This document shows positions 51,949 through 60,174 of a stretch of 64,000 nucleotides of DNA, piece by piece (position 1 is the stretch's first letter; every line of letters starts with the position of its first letter). The notes under the pieces are model-generated. The model searched no databases. It saw only the letters and a program-made list of their open reading frames with translations, and had not been told where the DNA came from. The position numbers and the translations under genes are program-made. The DNA comes from Paraburkholderia guartelaensis (GTDB lineage Bacteria > Pseudomonadota > Gammaproteobacteria > Burkholderiales > Burkholderiaceae), in contig NZ_SMOD01000010.1 of the NCBI RefSeq assembly GCF_004353905.1, positions 1 through 64,000 on the forward strand, written 5' to 3'.

Positions 51949-52688
51949 TCGCGCGCTCCGTTGAGCACCTGGGCAATATGGATGAAGCGGATGTCCGCGC
52001 TCATGCGCTCGGCGCAGCCCTGCTGGTGCATGAGGCAGGACATGTCGGCGGAAACGATGTATTGCGCGCCCGCGCTCACGTGATCGACCACCTTATCCTG
52101 ACCCATGCGCACCGACACCGCTTCTTCGGTCACGGCAAACGTGCCGCCAAAACCGCAGCATTCGTCGGGGCGCGCAGGCTTCACGAACTCGATGCCCTTC
52201 ACACGTTCGAGTAGCGCAAGCGGCTTCGAGAACGTCGGACCCGCGATTTCCGAAACGGAAGCTTCCTTCAAATGACGCAGCGCGCTGCAGCTATTGTGCA
52301 AACCCACACGCCAGGGAAACTCGGCCCAGGGGAATTCGCGCGCGCCCAGCACGTCGTGCAGGAACTCGACGAGTTCATACGTGCTCTCGCGCACCTTGCG
52401 CACGGCGTCGGTCTGTTCGATCGCGGTGAAGTGGTCGCGCACGTGATTCACGCAGCTCGCCGAGGGGCCGACGATATAGTCGTAGCCCGCAAACGCGCGC
52501 GCAAACACCCGCTCCGCGCCGGCTGCCTCGGCCTGCGCGCCGCTGTTGGCCATGGGCTGGCCGCAGCAGGTTTGGTCGAGCGGATAGTCGACCTCGCAGC
52601 CTAAGCGCTCCAGCAGTTCCAGTGTCGCGATTGCGACTTCGGGGTAGAACGCGTCGATGAAGCAAGGGACGAACAAGGCAACTTTCAT
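51945..52688 (-). CDS. lutA: Lactate utilisation CCG-domain protein LutA
   Basis: 247 residues from ATG 52688 (MKVALFVPCFIDAFYP). Two CCG domains: CCGQPMANSG (about 41-50) and CCGFGGTFAVTEE (about 168-180), with an extra conserved Cys in HNSCSALRHL, the features of the heterodisulfide-reductase-like subunit of LutABC. It transfers electrons onward to the quinone or cytochrome pool. The upstream spacer to the porin stop is 121 bp without a clear terminator; no GntR-type LutR gene is within the window. Confidence 0.93.
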   Translation of the reverse strand: MKVALFVPCFIDAFYPEVAIATLELLERLGCEVDYPLDQTCCGQPMANSGAQAEAAGAERVFARAFAGYDYIVGPSASCVNHVRDHFTAIEQTDAVRKVRESTYELVEFLHDVLGAREFPWAEFPWRVGLHNSCSALRHLKEASVSEIAGPTFSKPLALLERVKGIEFVKPARPDECCGFGGTFAVTEEAVSVRMGQDKVVDHVSAGAQYIVSADMSCLMHQQGCAERMSADIRFIHIAQVLNGARE

Positions 52689-52809
52689 GCGCGGGCTCAC
52701 ACGAAAAGCGGACCCGAACATTCTACTGCCGAACGGCGCGGGGCGTCGCGCGAAGCGTGTATGCGCTGCGCGTTGCCGCGGTGCATCATGCTGCGCCGCG
52801 GCTTTTCAC

Positions 52810-54021
52810 TCAGAAGTTGTGGCGAATGCCCGCGATCACGGCAAGCTGCTTGTCGGTGTTCGAATTCACGAGGTTCGGAATCTGCGCCAGATTCTGCGTC
52901 GCCCCGCTCGCGGCGTCGATCCCAAGACCCGCCCCCGACGACTTCTGGCCGATCGCCACGGCATAGACCGCCGTGCGCTTGGAGAGGCTATAGACCGTGC
53001 CCAGATTGATCTGGTGAAGGCGTGTGGACGAGCCGCCGTCCGGGTGAGCGTCGTTGAAGATATAGGCGAAGCCGAATTGCAGCGCGGGCGAGTATTGCCA
53101 CGACGTGTTCAGCTCGGCAATATCGAACGAGATGTCCGCGCCCTGGGGCCGCGCCGCATCCGCGAAATAAAGGCTCTGCGAGAGACGCGTATGCGTATAG
53201 CTAAGCGCCACGCTGACCTTGTCGAACGCGTACGAGCCGCCCGCACCGAAAATGCTGATGCGCTGCGCGTTTTGTAATTCGCAGTACGATGCATCCGGGT
53301 TGCTGCAACTGAAGTCGCCGATATAGCCGCTCTCCCCGCCCAGCGCCGCCTGCAGCGGATTGCGCAACTCGAGGTAACCGGCAGAAAGCGAAAGCGGCCC
53401 GTTGGCGTAATTCGCCGCAACCGACCAGCCGCGGTTCTGCGAGAAATTCCCCGCCACGCCGCCGAAACTGAACAGACCGCCTATCGTGAAGCCGCCGAAA
53501 CTCGGGCTCACATATTTGATCGAGTTATTGAAGTTGAACGCTTCGTTGAGATTGTCCACGTCGCCGAAGTGCGAGCCATACAGCGTCGCCCAGTTGTTGC
53601 TCGACACGTAGGCGCCCAGATCGTCGGAAAACGGATCGTACTGGCGTCCCAGCGTGAGCGTGCCGTAGTGGCTGTTCGCCACGCCCACCCAGGCGTTGCG
53701 GTTAAAGAGCGTGCCGCCCTGCAGCAGCGCGCCATTCTGCGAGAAGAAGCTGTTTTCGAGCGTGAAATTCACGCTCGTGCCGCCGCCGATGTCTTCGCTC
53801 CCCGTGAGTCCCCAGCGCGACGGCACGAGGTTGCCGCCGCCCAGTTGCCAGTTCGCGTGGCCGCTCGTGCTGCCGTCTGCGTGCGTGGTCTGCTGATTGG
53901 TCGAATAGATGAGGCCTGCGTCCACCGTGCCGTAAAGCGTGACTGAAGATTGCGCGTGTGCGCTAGCCGCGAGGGCGCACGAAGCCAGCGCCAGCGCCGT
54001 GCGCTTGACGAGATTTGCCAT
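52810..54021 (-). CDS. Gram-negative porin (Burkholderia OmpC type)
   Basis: 403 residues from ATG 54021. Cleavable signal (RTALALASCALAASAHA, about 6-22) followed by the canonical mature start QSSVTLYGTVDAGLIYST. Further porin landmarks: SRWGLTGSEDIGGGTSVNFTLE, FNRNAWVGVANSHYGTLTLGRQYDP (two blocks), and C-terminal aromatic residue (RHNF), the outer-membrane targeting signal. It is a trimeric 16-strand general porin of the Porin_4 type, probably serving nutrient entry for the amine or lactate genes around it. A 10-bp hairpin (54079-54106) lies upstream of the start. Confidence 0.93.
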   Translation of the reverse strand: MANLVKRTALALASCALAASAHAQSSVTLYGTVDAGLIYSTNQQTTHADGSTSGHANWQLGGGNLVPSRWGLTGSEDIGGGTSVNFTLENSFFSQNGALLQGGTLFNRNAWVGVANSHYGTLTLGRQYDPFSDDLGAYVSSNNWATLYGSHFGDVDNLNEAFNFNNSIKYVSPSFGGFTIGGLFSFGGVAGNFSQNRGWSVAANYANGPLSLSAGYLELRNPLQAALGGESGYIGDFSCSNPDASYCELQNAQRISIFGAGGSYAFDKVSVALSYTHTRLSQSLYFADAARPQGADISFDIAELNTSWQYSPALQFGFAYIFNDAHPDGGSSTRLHQINLGTVYSLSKRTAVYAVAIGQKSSGAGLGIDAASGATQNLAQIPNLVNSNTDKQLAVIAGIRHNF

Positions 54022-54078
54022 GTCGTTGTCTTTTCGAAGAGAGATGGGCCGCTGCGCTGCATGCGCGTGCGCGGCCGA

Positions 54079-54106
54079 AGTGCGGCGCCGGGGAGCGCGC
54101 CGCACT
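54079..54106 (-). other. Strong hairpin in the porin leader
   Basis: AGTGCGGCGC and GCGCCGCACT form a perfect 10-bp stem with an 8-base loop, 58 bp upstream of the porin start codon and 56 bp downstream of the permease stop codon. It has no T-run, so it could be a leader structure or a processing signal rather than a terminator. Confidence 0.5.
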
Positions 54107-54161
54107 GGTCAGGTACTGCGTGAATCGAGGGCTTGGCGCGTAGCGCGTCCCGGGCGCGTTG

Positions 54162-55616
54162 TTATTGGCCGAACCGCGCGTAGATGTCCGGGCGCGAACG
54201 CTTGAGCGCGAAGGCAATCGCCACGCCGATCAGCGCCACCGCGAGCACGATCCACGGGAATGCGCGCACGACAGGGCTATCGGAGCCGGCGAGCGCGTCG
54301 AGATTGCCGATCAGCACGATGCCGATGGAGAGCAGACCGCAGCCGCCCAGCACCGGCGCGAGGAAAGCGTGCCACAGACGCGTATCCTTCTTCGTGGCGC
54401 GGAAAAACGCCGCCACCGAAAAGCTCGTGACCGCCTGCAGCATGACGATGCCGATGGTGCCGAGCGCCGAGCCCCAGCTGAACACGATGTTGAACGGATC
54501 GCTGCCCGCGAGAACGAAAAGGCCGACCGGCACAGCGACCGAAAGCGTCTGCAGATAGCTCGCGAGATACGGTGACCCATACTTAGGATGCAGGCGATCG
54601 AGCACCGCGGGAAGAATCCCCTCACCCGAAAGCGCGTGGATGTAACGCACGATCGTGTTGTGGAACGACAGCAGGCTCGCGAAGATGCTGGAGAGCAGCA
54701 GGAAGCTCATCGTCGTGGTCATCGCGCCGCCCAGGTACTTCGTCGACTGGATGAACCAGAAGTCGCCCGGCTGTTTCGTCGCGACGTCCGTGACGTTGCT
54801 GATGCCATAGGCACAAACGATGGCCCATGTGACGAACGCAAAGAACACGAGAATCAGCGTGACGGATACATAGGTGGCGCGCGGCACCGTGACCTTCGGG
54901 TCGCGGCACTCCTTGCCGTAGATCGCCGTGGCCTCGAAGCCGATGAACGACGCGAGCGCGAACATCACCGCGATGCCGAGGTGGCCGCTGAAAACGTGAC
55001 GCGGCGAGAACGGCGCGAGCGTGAGGCCATCCGGTCCGCCGTGATGAATGACGATCGCGAGGCTCAGCAGCAGCAGGATGCCGAGTTCGAGACACATGAG
55101 CACGCCGAGCAGGCGGCTGTTCAGGTCGATGCCGCGAATGCCGGTGAATTGCACGACGACGAGGCACGCGAATGAATACGCGTACCACGGCAGCGAACTA
55201 TGCAGCAATGGCCCGAGCACCACCGTGCAGAAGAACCCGAACAGGCCGTAGAGCGCGATCTGGATGCTCGTGTACGAGAGCAGCGCGACGAGTGCGCCGG
55301 CCATGCCAACGGGGCGGCCGAAGCCCGCCGTGATGTATGCGTAGAATGCGCCGGCGCGCACGATGTGTCGGCTCATCGAAGCGAAGCCCACGCTGAACAC
55401 GAGCAGCACGACGCCCGCGATCACGAATGCGCCGGGAATGCCCGCGCCATTGCCAAGGCTGATGGCGGGCGGCACCGCGCCGAGCATGCCGGTGAGCGGC
55501 GCCGCTGCGGAAATGACGAGAAAGACGATCTGCCAAAGCCCGAGCAGGCTGCGCTGTGAGTCCACTGCCGCGTTGTCTCCAACGAGGTGAGCGGGAGAAG
55601 AATACGGTTCGTTCAT
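54162..55616 (-). CDS. APC family amino acid/amine permease
   Basis: 484 residues from ATG 55616 (RBS AGAGGCAACG); the frame upstream to 55805 includes the promoter region. Twelve membrane helices; the APC start segment VISAAAPLTGMLGAVPPAISLGNGAG (two blocks, about 36-61) and the FASFIGFEATAIYGKECRDPKVTVPRAT block (two parts, about 225-252) are typical. It would import an amino acid or amine. Upstream the composite TGGCGC repeat (55756-55785) is shared with the copper amine oxidase promoter, so both genes are probably one regulon, which argues that the permease carries an amine substrate of that oxidase. Confidence 0.9.
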   Translation of the reverse strand: MNEPYSSPAHLVGDNAAVDSQRSLLGLWQIVFLVISAAAPLTGMLGAVPPAISLGNGAGIPGAFVIAGVVLLVFSVGFASMSRHIVRAGAFYAYITAGFGRPVGMAGALVALLSYTSIQIALYGLFGFFCTVVLGPLLHSSLPWYAYSFACLVVVQFTGIRGIDLNSRLLGVLMCLELGILLLLSLAIVIHHGGPDGLTLAPFSPRHVFSGHLGIAVMFALASFIGFEATAIYGKECRDPKVTVPRATYVSVTLILVFFAFVTWAIVCAYGISNVTDVATKQPGDFWFIQSTKYLGGAMTTTMSFLLLSSIFASLLSFHNTIVRYIHALSGEGILPAVLDRLHPKYGSPYLASYLQTLSVAVPVGLFVLAGSDPFNIVFSWGSALGTIGIVMLQAVTSFSVAAFFRATKKDTRLWHAFLAPVLGGCGLLSIGIVLIGNLDALAGSDSPVVRAFPWIVLAVALIGVAIAFALKRSRPDIYARFGQ

Positions 55617-55755
55617 CGTTGCCTCTGCTGGTGTCTGTTCTGGGTTCGCCATACGACACGATGAAGAACCGCGTGCCTCCGGCGCTCGACGAATCGAATT
55701 TCCCGATTCGGATTGAGCGCATGGTAGGCAGCTAATAAACTCGCCGACTTGGCGC

Positions 55756-55785
55756 AACGCGCCAATTACTCGATAAAGTGCGCCA
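55756..55785 (-). promoter_or_regulatory. AraC-type direct-repeat operator (permease copy)
   Basis: On the minus strand, TGGCGCACTTTATCG, a 5-base spacer, then TTGGCGCGTT. The GGCGC cores are 21 bp apart, two helical turns. The same site with one mismatch outside the spacer occurs at 57002-57031 upstream of the amine oxidase gene. It lies 140-169 bp upstream of the permease start. Confidence 0.8.
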
Positions 55786-55930
55786 GGGCTGGAGCGGGTT
55801 TTCACTTAACCGCGCTAAAGCGGTCGATATTACCTTCGGCATCCTGATTAATACCCAAGGCTGGGAATTCGTACTTTATTCAGCCCACCAACTTACTGAA
55901 AGCCATCAGTTCGCTTTCACGAGTTAGGCG

Positions 55931-56947
55931 CTAGCGGGTTCGCTTGGCGCCGGCACGCCCCCAGTTGCGCGTCGCACGCCAGAGCACGGTGGCGTCCGCA
56001 TAACCGACTGCACGGGCCACAGCCGCGTTGGTCATGCCCTCCTGCTCGCGCAGCACCGCCACGCTGCGCTCGCGCTCTTCGCGAATGATCTGGCGCACGG
56101 AGGTACCCGCGTCTGCGAGATGCCGCTGCAAGGAGCGGTCCGAAAGCCCGAGGTCCTTCGCGATGTCACCGACCACGAGCTTTTCGCGCGCGAGCCGGCG
56201 CGTCACGAGATCGCGCACCTGATCGACGAGCGTATGCGGGATCGTGTCGCGCGAAATGAGGTCGGTGGCGTGGCGCTCCATCATGCGCGCCATCTGCACG
56301 TCGGCGCTCTTGAGCGGCGTGTCGAGATCGTGCGGGTGCACGACCACGCCATTTGCCGGCTGCTGGAAGCGCACCGGCACGCGAAAGAGGCGCATATAGG
56401 GCTTGAGGTCTTCGGGCGCTGCGTGCTCGAAATGAATCTCGCACGGCGTCCACGCCGCGCCCCGCACCTGGCGAATCATGTGGCACATGGCGGATACGCT
56501 GTACTCCGCGTCCTGTCGGCGCGGCCAGATCTGCGTATGCGCAATGCGATAGCTCCACATAGGCCACGCGTTGTCGCTCACGAGATCGACGGCCGTCGCG
56601 CTTTGCCACGAGCCAAGTGTATCGGTGAACTTACGGATTGCGGCGCCGAGCGTGGGCGACGACATGAACACGAGACCAGCCGGCCCCAGTTCCGTGAGCT
56701 GCAATTCCGCGCCTAAACGCAGGCCGAGAAAGGGCTCGTCGAGCACTTCCGCCGCGCGTTCGAACGCGCCCACGTACCGCCCCAGCGCCACGATTTCATA
56801 GGGATTGGAAAGCTGCCGGCGACTCAGGCCGAACTCGGCCAGCAATGCATCGCAGTCCGCACCAGCGGCGTCGAGCGCACGCACGATGGGACCCATCACG
56901 GCACCGCGAATCATCGGGAAACCGCTATTGACAGGCACTCTTTTCAT
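55931..56947 (-). CDS. AraC family transcriptional regulator
   Basis: 338 residues: N-terminal ligand-binding region of the arabinose-binding-like type (about 1-200, with LDEPFLGLRLGAELQLTELGPAGLV in two blocks) and a C-terminal AraC double HTH (about 235-330: VGDIAKDLGLSDRSLQRHLADAGTSVRQII, TNAAVARAVGYADATVLWRATRNWGRA, in blocks). It is placed between the permease and amine oxidase genes, transcribed divergently from the oxidase. It is the probable activator, and the repeated TGGCGC sites are its likely targets. The ligand is inferred to be an amine or its aldehyde. The stop of this gene and the permease start are 314 bp apart. Confidence 0.9.
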   Translation of the reverse strand: MKRVPVNSGFPMIRGAVMGPIVRALDAAGADCDALLAEFGLSRRQLSNPYEIVALGRYVGAFERAAEVLDEPFLGLRLGAELQLTELGPAGLVFMSSPTLGAAIRKFTDTLGSWQSATAVDLVSDNAWPMWSYRIAHTQIWPRRQDAEYSVSAMCHMIRQVRGAAWTPCEIHFEHAAPEDLKPYMRLFRVPVRFQQPANGVVVHPHDLDTPLKSADVQMARMMERHATDLISRDTIPHTLVDQVRDLVTRRLAREKLVVGDIAKDLGLSDRSLQRHLADAGTSVRQIIREERERSVAVLREQEGMTNAAVARAVGYADATVLWRATRNWGRAGAKRTR

Positions 56948-57001
56948 GTCTCACTCCATTAGGGCCTGTATGTGCCGACGGTTTTAACCATCGATCGTCT
57001 C

Positions 57002-57031
57002 TGGCGCACTCTATCGCCCCTTTGGCGCGTT
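57002..57031 (+). promoter_or_regulatory. AraC-type direct-repeat operator (amine oxidase copy)
   Basis: TGGCGCACTCTATCG, a 5-base spacer, then TTGGCGCGTT on the plus strand, with GGCGC cores 21 bp apart. It differs from the permease copy by one base in 25 outside the spacer. It lies 124-153 bp upstream of the oxidase start and 55-84 bp upstream of the araC start, within the 207-bp divergent spacer. Confidence 0.82.
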
Positions 57032-57154
57032 TTGCAAGCGCGAAAAAAATACGGCGTTTCTACGATTGACCCATCGATATGGCGTGAAAGCAATGCGGAT
57101 TCTTCATACCGTCCCACGCCATGTTGCGGCCAACGTCTTCCTTACGAAATGCTT

Positions 57155-59137
57155 ATGAACACGAATCCGAATGCGCATCCGCTCGACCCGTTGAGCCTCG
57201 CCGAAATGCAGCTTGCCTGTGACATCGTGAAAGCCGCAGAGCAGCTCGATGAATATGGGCGCTTTCCCGTCACCGAACTGCGAGAGCCACCCAAGGCAGA
57301 AGTGCTCGCGTACAAGCACGGCGATTACTACTCGCGCCGCGCCTTCGTCATCGCGATCGATCGCACCCGCAGCCAGACGCTCGAATTCGTCGTGGATCTG
57401 CGCGAGAAGAAAGTGGAATCGCGCAAGGCGCTCGCATTGCAAAGCGCGCCCTATGGTCAGCCGCCCGTGATGATCGAAGACTTCATGAATGCGGAGCGCA
57501 TCGTCAAGGAGGACGCAGCATGGCGCGAGGCCGTGAAAAAGCGCGGACTCACCGAAGACGAACTCGAGCGCGTGCAGGTCGATCCGTTCTCCGCCGGCGC
57601 GTTCGACCGCCCGAATGAAAACGGCCGCCGCCTCGTGCGCTGCGTGAGCTACTACCGCGAGTCGCTGACCGACAATGGTTACGCGCACCCAATCGAAGGC
57701 GTCGTCGCCGTGGTGGACCTGCTGGCGCACAAAGTGATCGAGCTGATCGACGACGGCCGCATCATCCCCATTCCGCGCGCCAAGCATAACTACGACACGC
57801 CGAGCCTCGGCGAACCGCGCGACACCGTCAAGCCGCTCTCAATCAACCAGCCCGAAGGCCCGAGCTTCACGATAGACGGCTGGCAGGTTAGTTGGCAGAA
57901 CTGGAAATTCCGTGTGGGCTTCACGCCGCGCGAAGGGCTCGTGCTGAACCAGATCACATGGGACGACGGCAAGAGCGCGCCGCGCCCTATCGTCTACCGC
58001 GCGAGCGTGACCGAGATGTGCGTGCCCTACTCGGACCCCACCACGAACCACTACTGGAAAAGCGCGTTCGATGCGGGCGAATACGGACTCGGCAAGCTCG
58101 CGAACCAGCTCGAACTGGGCTGCGATTGCCTCGGCACGATCCGCTATTTCGACATTCCTTCCGCCGACGACTTCGGCAACGGCTTCACCATGAAGAACGC
58201 CGTGTGTCTGCACGAAGAGGATTACGGCACGCTCTGGAAGCACTATGAGTTCCGCACTGGCGTGTTCGAGATGCGCCGTTCACGCCGCCTCGTGATCTCG
58301 TTCTTCGCGACCGTGGGCAACTACGATTACGGCTTTTACTGGTACTTCTATCAGGACGGCACGATCCAGCTCGAATGCAAGCTCACGGGCATCATCCAGA
58401 CTTCCGCAGTGGCGGAAGGCGACAGCTACCCGTGGGGCGGCATGGTCACCGAAAACCTGGGCGGCCCGACGCATCAGCACTTCTTCAACGCGCGCTTGCA
58501 CATGATGGTGGACGGCGAGAAGAACTCCGTCACCGAGCACGAATTCGTGCCACGTGCGATGGGTGCGGAGAATCCGTACGGCAACGTGTTCGATACGACG
58601 AAGCGTGTGCTCAAGACCGAGCAGGAAGCGGCGCGTAACGCCAACGGCCAGACCGGGCGTTTCTGGAAAGTCGTGAACCCGAACGTGAAAAACCGCGTGG
58701 GCGCGAATCCGGGCTACAAGCTCATCATCAACGACTCGCCGCTCATGCTCGCCGATCCCAACTCGAAGGTGCGCCAGCGCGGCGGCTTTGCCACGCGCCA
58801 CGTGTGGGTCACGCCGTACGACACGACGCAGCGCTACGCAAGCGGCGACTACCCGAACCAGCACGCCGGCGGTGACGGCCTGCCCCGCTATATCGAGGCG
58901 AACCGCAACGTGGAGAACGAGGACATCGTGTTGTGGCACAGCTTCGGCCACACGCACGTGTGCAAGCCCGAGGATTTCCCCGTGATGCCGGTGGAGTATG
59001 CGGGCTTCATGCTCAAGCCCAACAACTTCTTCTATGGCAATCCCGCGATGGACCTGCCGGGCGGGCGCGATCCGCACAGCGTGCAGGACGGCGCAGATGC
59101 GCCCGAAGCAAAATCGTGCTGCCACAGCAAGCAGTGA
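57155..59137 (+). CDS. Copper amine oxidase (primary-amine oxidase, TPQ type)
   Basis: 660 residues from ATG 57155 (an ATG at 57149 is also possible). The topaquinone precursor is Tyr390 in VGNYDYGF, and the catalytic base is Asp306 in FDAGEYGLG, 84 residues earlier as in other bacterial enzymes. Copper ligands are His440 and His442 (PTHQHFF) and His601 (GHTHVCKPEDFPVMP). There is no signal peptide, so it resembles the cytoplasmic Arthrobacter enzymes rather than periplasmic TynA. It oxidises a primary amine to the aldehyde, H2O2 and NH3. The aldehyde dehydrogenase at 60175 and the APC permease complete a pathway. Length is normal. C-terminal tail AKSCCHSKQ carries adjacent Cys. Confidence 0.95.
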   Translation: MNTNPNAHPLDPLSLAEMQLACDIVKAAEQLDEYGRFPVTELREPPKAEVLAYKHGDYYSRRAFVIAIDRTRSQTLEFVVDLREKKVESRKALALQSAPYGQPPVMIEDFMNAERIVKEDAAWREAVKKRGLTEDELERVQVDPFSAGAFDRPNENGRRLVRCVSYYRESLTDNGYAHPIEGVVAVVDLLAHKVIELIDDGRIIPIPRAKHNYDTPSLGEPRDTVKPLSINQPEGPSFTIDGWQVSWQNWKFRVGFTPREGLVLNQITWDDGKSAPRPIVYRASVTEMCVPYSDPTTNHYWKSAFDAGEYGLGKLANQLELGCDCLGTIRYFDIPSADDFGNGFTMKNAVCLHEEDYGTLWKHYEFRTGVFEMRRSRRLVISFFATVGNYDYGFYWYFYQDGTIQLECKLTGIIQTSAVAEGDSYPWGGMVTENLGGPTHQHFFNARLHMMVDGEKNSVTEHEFVPRAMGAENPYGNVFDTTKRVLKTEQEAARNANGQTGRFWKVVNPNVKNRVGANPGYKLIINDSPLMLADPNSKVRQRGGFATRHVWVTPYDTTQRYASGDYPNQHAGGDGLPRYIEANRNVENEDIVLWHSFGHTHVCKPEDFPVMPVEYAGFMLKPNNFFYGNPAMDLPGGRDPHSVQDGADAPEAKSCCHSKQ

Positions 59138-59144
59138 GCACGCG

Positions 59145-60125
59145 ATGATGCCGCGCGAGCGCCGCCTTGTTGTGATGCACGCGATACGCCCGCTGTGTGT
59201 CTGGGCGTCGATCACGGGCGGCGCGAGCGCGCTTGCGGCAGGCGTCATGATCGCGGCGATGCAGGCGGGCGCGCCGTTTTCCGCATTCGCCGCAAGCGCG
59301 CTTGCCTTGCTTGCGATGGCGCTCATTCCTGGCGCGCTTGCGCGCGGCTTCGCCACGCACTCCACCGTGCCGATCGCGAGCGCACTCGTACTCACGATGG
59401 CCGCAATGAGCGCCGGGGCACGCTCAGGCGAAACGCTCGCGCAGACGCCGCTCATATTGGGCGGCGCTGCCCTGATCGCCGCCGCGTGTCTGCACTTGCG
59501 GCGCACGCGTGATCACGCGGCAAGCTCGATGCATCAGCACACGACGGCGCCCGTGTGGCGCAACGGCGTGCTGCTCGTCGCACCCGCGTTGCTTGCGGGC
59601 CTGTCGAGCGGCGTGCTCGCGCGCTTCCAGTTTTTCGCGCTCTGCGGCGCTGCTGCAATGTCCGTGACGCAGGTCGTGACGTCACTCGCCGTGGTGAGTC
59701 TCGCAGGCTGGCTCGCCGATCGCGTCGATTACCGGCGCGCGCTGCTCGTGCTCTTCGTACTGCGCGGCGCGCTGCTCGCGGCGCTCACGCTCGATTGCTT
59801 CGCGCCGTGGGCCACGCTCGCCGCACCGGCATTCGCCGTGCTCGACTACCTGACGCTCCCCACGCTCATGCGAGGCGGCCGAGCGTTTCGCGCATCGGGT
59901 GCCGGCTGCCCCGGCCTCGCACATCATGCGGGCATGGTGGCAGGCGCGGCGCTCGCCACCACGTCATGGGGCTTTGGACAGGGTTTTTACGCGCTGTTCA
60001 TCGTTGGGGGCACGCTCAATCTTGCATGCGCATACGCATTCGCGACGCCAAGCCGATTCGGCACCCACACGCCCTACTCGGCTTCAGCCGCACTCGCTGC
60101 GGGTAGCACAATCGAATTACGCTGA
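59145..60125 (+). CDS. MFS-like small membrane protein
   Basis: 326 residues from ATG 59145 (59148 also possible), 8 bp after the amine oxidase stop. Eight to ten hydrophobic segments; SLAGWLADRVDYRRALLVLFVLRG (about 180-203) resembles the MFS motif-A loop. The size is shorter than an ordinary 12-helix MFS carrier (about 400), and the front part (59145-59500) looks like a partial set of helices. It could be a reduced MFS exporter or a divergent carrier. Placed between the amine oxidase and the aldehyde dehydrogenase, it probably moves a product or substrate of amine catabolism. Confidence 0.65.
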   Translation: MMPRERRLVVMHAIRPLCVWASITGGASALAAGVMIAAMQAGAPFSAFAASALALLAMALIPGALARGFATHSTVPIASALVLTMAAMSAGARSGETLAQTPLILGGAALIAAACLHLRRTRDHAASSMHQHTTAPVWRNGVLLVAPALLAGLSSGVLARFQFFALCGAAAMSVTQVVTSLAVVSLAGWLADRVDYRRALLVLFVLRGALLAALTLDCFAPWATLAAPAFAVLDYLTLPTLMRGGRAFRASGAGCPGLAHHAGMVAGAALATTSWGFGQGFYALFIVGGTLNLACAYAFATPSRFGTHTPYSASAALAAGSTIELR

Positions 60126-60174
60126 CCAACCCCCGAAAAAAACATTCGCATTACTACCGAAATCAGGAGACGGT

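Noticed and set aside
50302..52083. 593-residue plus-strand frame
   Set aside because: Antisense to lutB/lutC.
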